Positions 5,950 through 6,299 of a stretch of DNA of 6,299 nt are shown piece after piece. Each line of letters opens with the position of its first letter. Position 1 is the first letter of the stretch. Under the pieces are notes generated by a model that made no database searches, had not been told where the DNA came from, and worked only from the letters and a program-made list of their open reading frames with translations. Source of the DNA: CAVSWN01 sp046728115 (lineage in GTDB: Bacteria; Acidobacteriota; Vicinamibacteria; Vicinamibacterales; CAVVIG01); the NCBI GenBank assembly GCA_046728115.1, contig JBKPDW010000429.1:1-6299 (forward strand), read 5' to 3'. The position numbers and the translations under genes were made by a program.

Positions 5950-6299
5950 TCATTTGGAGAATCTCTCGAACAAATACCAGATATCGACCCAAGCATAAGG
6001 GCAGCATAAGCACGGGGCCCGGTCCTTGACCGGGCACAACCGACCATAACCGCCTATAACAAACCCGAACGCGGACACGACCTTCGATCGTCCGATCTTC
6101 TTCAGTAGGTCCTCCCGAGGGCCGGCTACGCTCGCGGCGCACGTACATCCGCCGATTGCAGTAGTCGGCTGCAGCCTTCGGATCTGCCGGGTATGCGTGT
6201 GCAGGTGAACGTCGATGAGGGCAACGGCCTGTCGCACGGTTAGCGCGCCCGCAACGGGATGCGCGAACACGGCGCGGCGGAGGTCTTTCCGCTCAAGAC
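5950..6299 (-). CDS. Possible 3' end of an unidentified gene, running in from the right edge
   Basis: A minus-strand frame is open from the window edge to a TGA at 5950-5952, at least 115 codons, ending 3 bases before the tRNA-Pro fragment. The right part (about 6150-6297, with KDLRRAVFAHPVAGALTVRQ) has coding-like composition: G+C near 78%, 46% and 74% at codon positions 1, 2 and 3. The left part loses this bias, is Cys-rich and overlaps the direct repeats and hairpin, so the frame there may be chance read-through of a non-coding site or a decayed 3' end. A recombinase gene ending at its attachment site would be expected here, but I see no tyrosine-recombinase C-terminal motif (His-x-x-Arg, Gly-His or the active-site Tyr context). 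I do not assign a function. Confidence 0.25.
   Translation of the reverse strand, partial: LERKDLRRAVFAHPVAGALTVRQAVALIDVHLHTHTRQIRRLQPTTAIGGCTCAASVAGPREDLLKKIGRSKVVSAFGFVIGGYGRLCPVKDRAPCLCCPYAWVDIWYLFERFSK
5992..6010. repeat. Direct repeat pair AGCATAAG, 11 bp apart
   Basis: Two identical copies of AGCATAAG at 5992-5999 and 6003-6010, start to start 11 bases, one helical turn. They lie 46 bases beyond the tRNA-Pro fragment on the side of the inferred element. Phased short direct repeats beside a core site are typical of recombinase arm sites or excisionase sites, but the assignment here is inference. Confidence 0.55.
6017..6035. repeat. Perfect 8-bp inverted repeat (hairpin)
   Basis: GCCCGGTC and GACCGGGC are exact complements separated by CTT. 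No T-run follows on either strand, so a factor-independent terminator is unlikely. The hairpin sits midway between two pairs of ATAA-containing repeats next to the tRNA-derived site, which suggests a protein-binding or structured DNA site. Confidence 0.6.
6046..6060. repeat. Direct repeat pair ATAAC, 10 bp apart
   Basis: ATAAC occurs at 6046-6050 and 6056-6060, a 10-base period, within the near-repeats CCATAAC and CTATAAC. This pair lies about as far right of the hairpin centre (6026) as the AGCATAAG pair lies to its left. Five-base repeats alone are weak evidence; the phasing and symmetry are what make them notable. Confidence 0.35.

Overview
The window is high-GC bacterial DNA. Sampled 60-base lines are about 70% G+C or more in the left two thirds and roughly 53-57% in the spacer near 4.7-4.86 kb. 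About two thirds of it is one compact minus-strand operon for a P-type (Trb-like) conjugative type IV secretion system. The rest is an accessory stretch ending in a tRNA-derived attachment site. The window therefore looks like part of an integrative conjugative element or genomic island. The host cannot be fixed from this sequence. The style of the Trb proteins would fit a high-GC soil lineage such as Acidobacteriota, but that is a weak inference.

Left and centre (1-4508, all minus strand, transcribed right to left). The order is trbC (VirB2 pilin), trbD (VirB3), trbE (VirB4 ATPase), trbG (VirB9) and trbI (VirB10, cut by the window edge). Spacing is extremely tight. The trbC stop abuts the trbD start, trbD and trbE overlap by 7 bases, trbE and trbG are 15 bases apart, and trbG and trbI are 2 bases apart with the trbI ribosome-binding site inside the end of trbG. 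The genes usually found between VirB4 and VirB9 in trb operons (VirB5/TrbJ, VirB6/TrbL, VirB8/TrbF) are absent from that position. VirB4 and VirB3 would drive pilus and channel assembly in the inner membrane, VirB2 supplies the pilus subunit, and VirB9 and VirB10 form the periplasm-spanning core with a VirB7-like partner that is not seen here.

Centre right (4509-5362). A 458-base spacer carries a candidate promoter for the operon. Beyond it, on the opposite strand, lies a stand-alone CheY-like receiver protein with no output domain, placed where a regulator of the transfer operon could sit.

Right (5363-6299). A small minus-strand gene of unknown function (5461-5826) lies downstream of the 3' two thirds of a tRNA-Pro(CGG) gene (5897-5946), complete with CCA but with no D-arm or 5' acceptor strand. 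This is the classic footprint of site-specific integration into a tRNA gene. Its polarity puts the element that created it on the right side of the window, so the trb operon lies across the junction, either in a tandem element or in flanking DNA. To the right of the fragment are two pairs of short ATAA-type direct repeats, one helical turn apart, flanking a perfect 8-bp hairpin. They resemble a recombinase or accessory-factor binding region. A weakly supported open frame runs from the right window edge to 3 bases from the tRNA fragment.

No new biochemical system is evident. The most notable points are the shortened trb gene order, the lone receiver protein, and the structured attachment site whose polarity implies tandem or nested elements.
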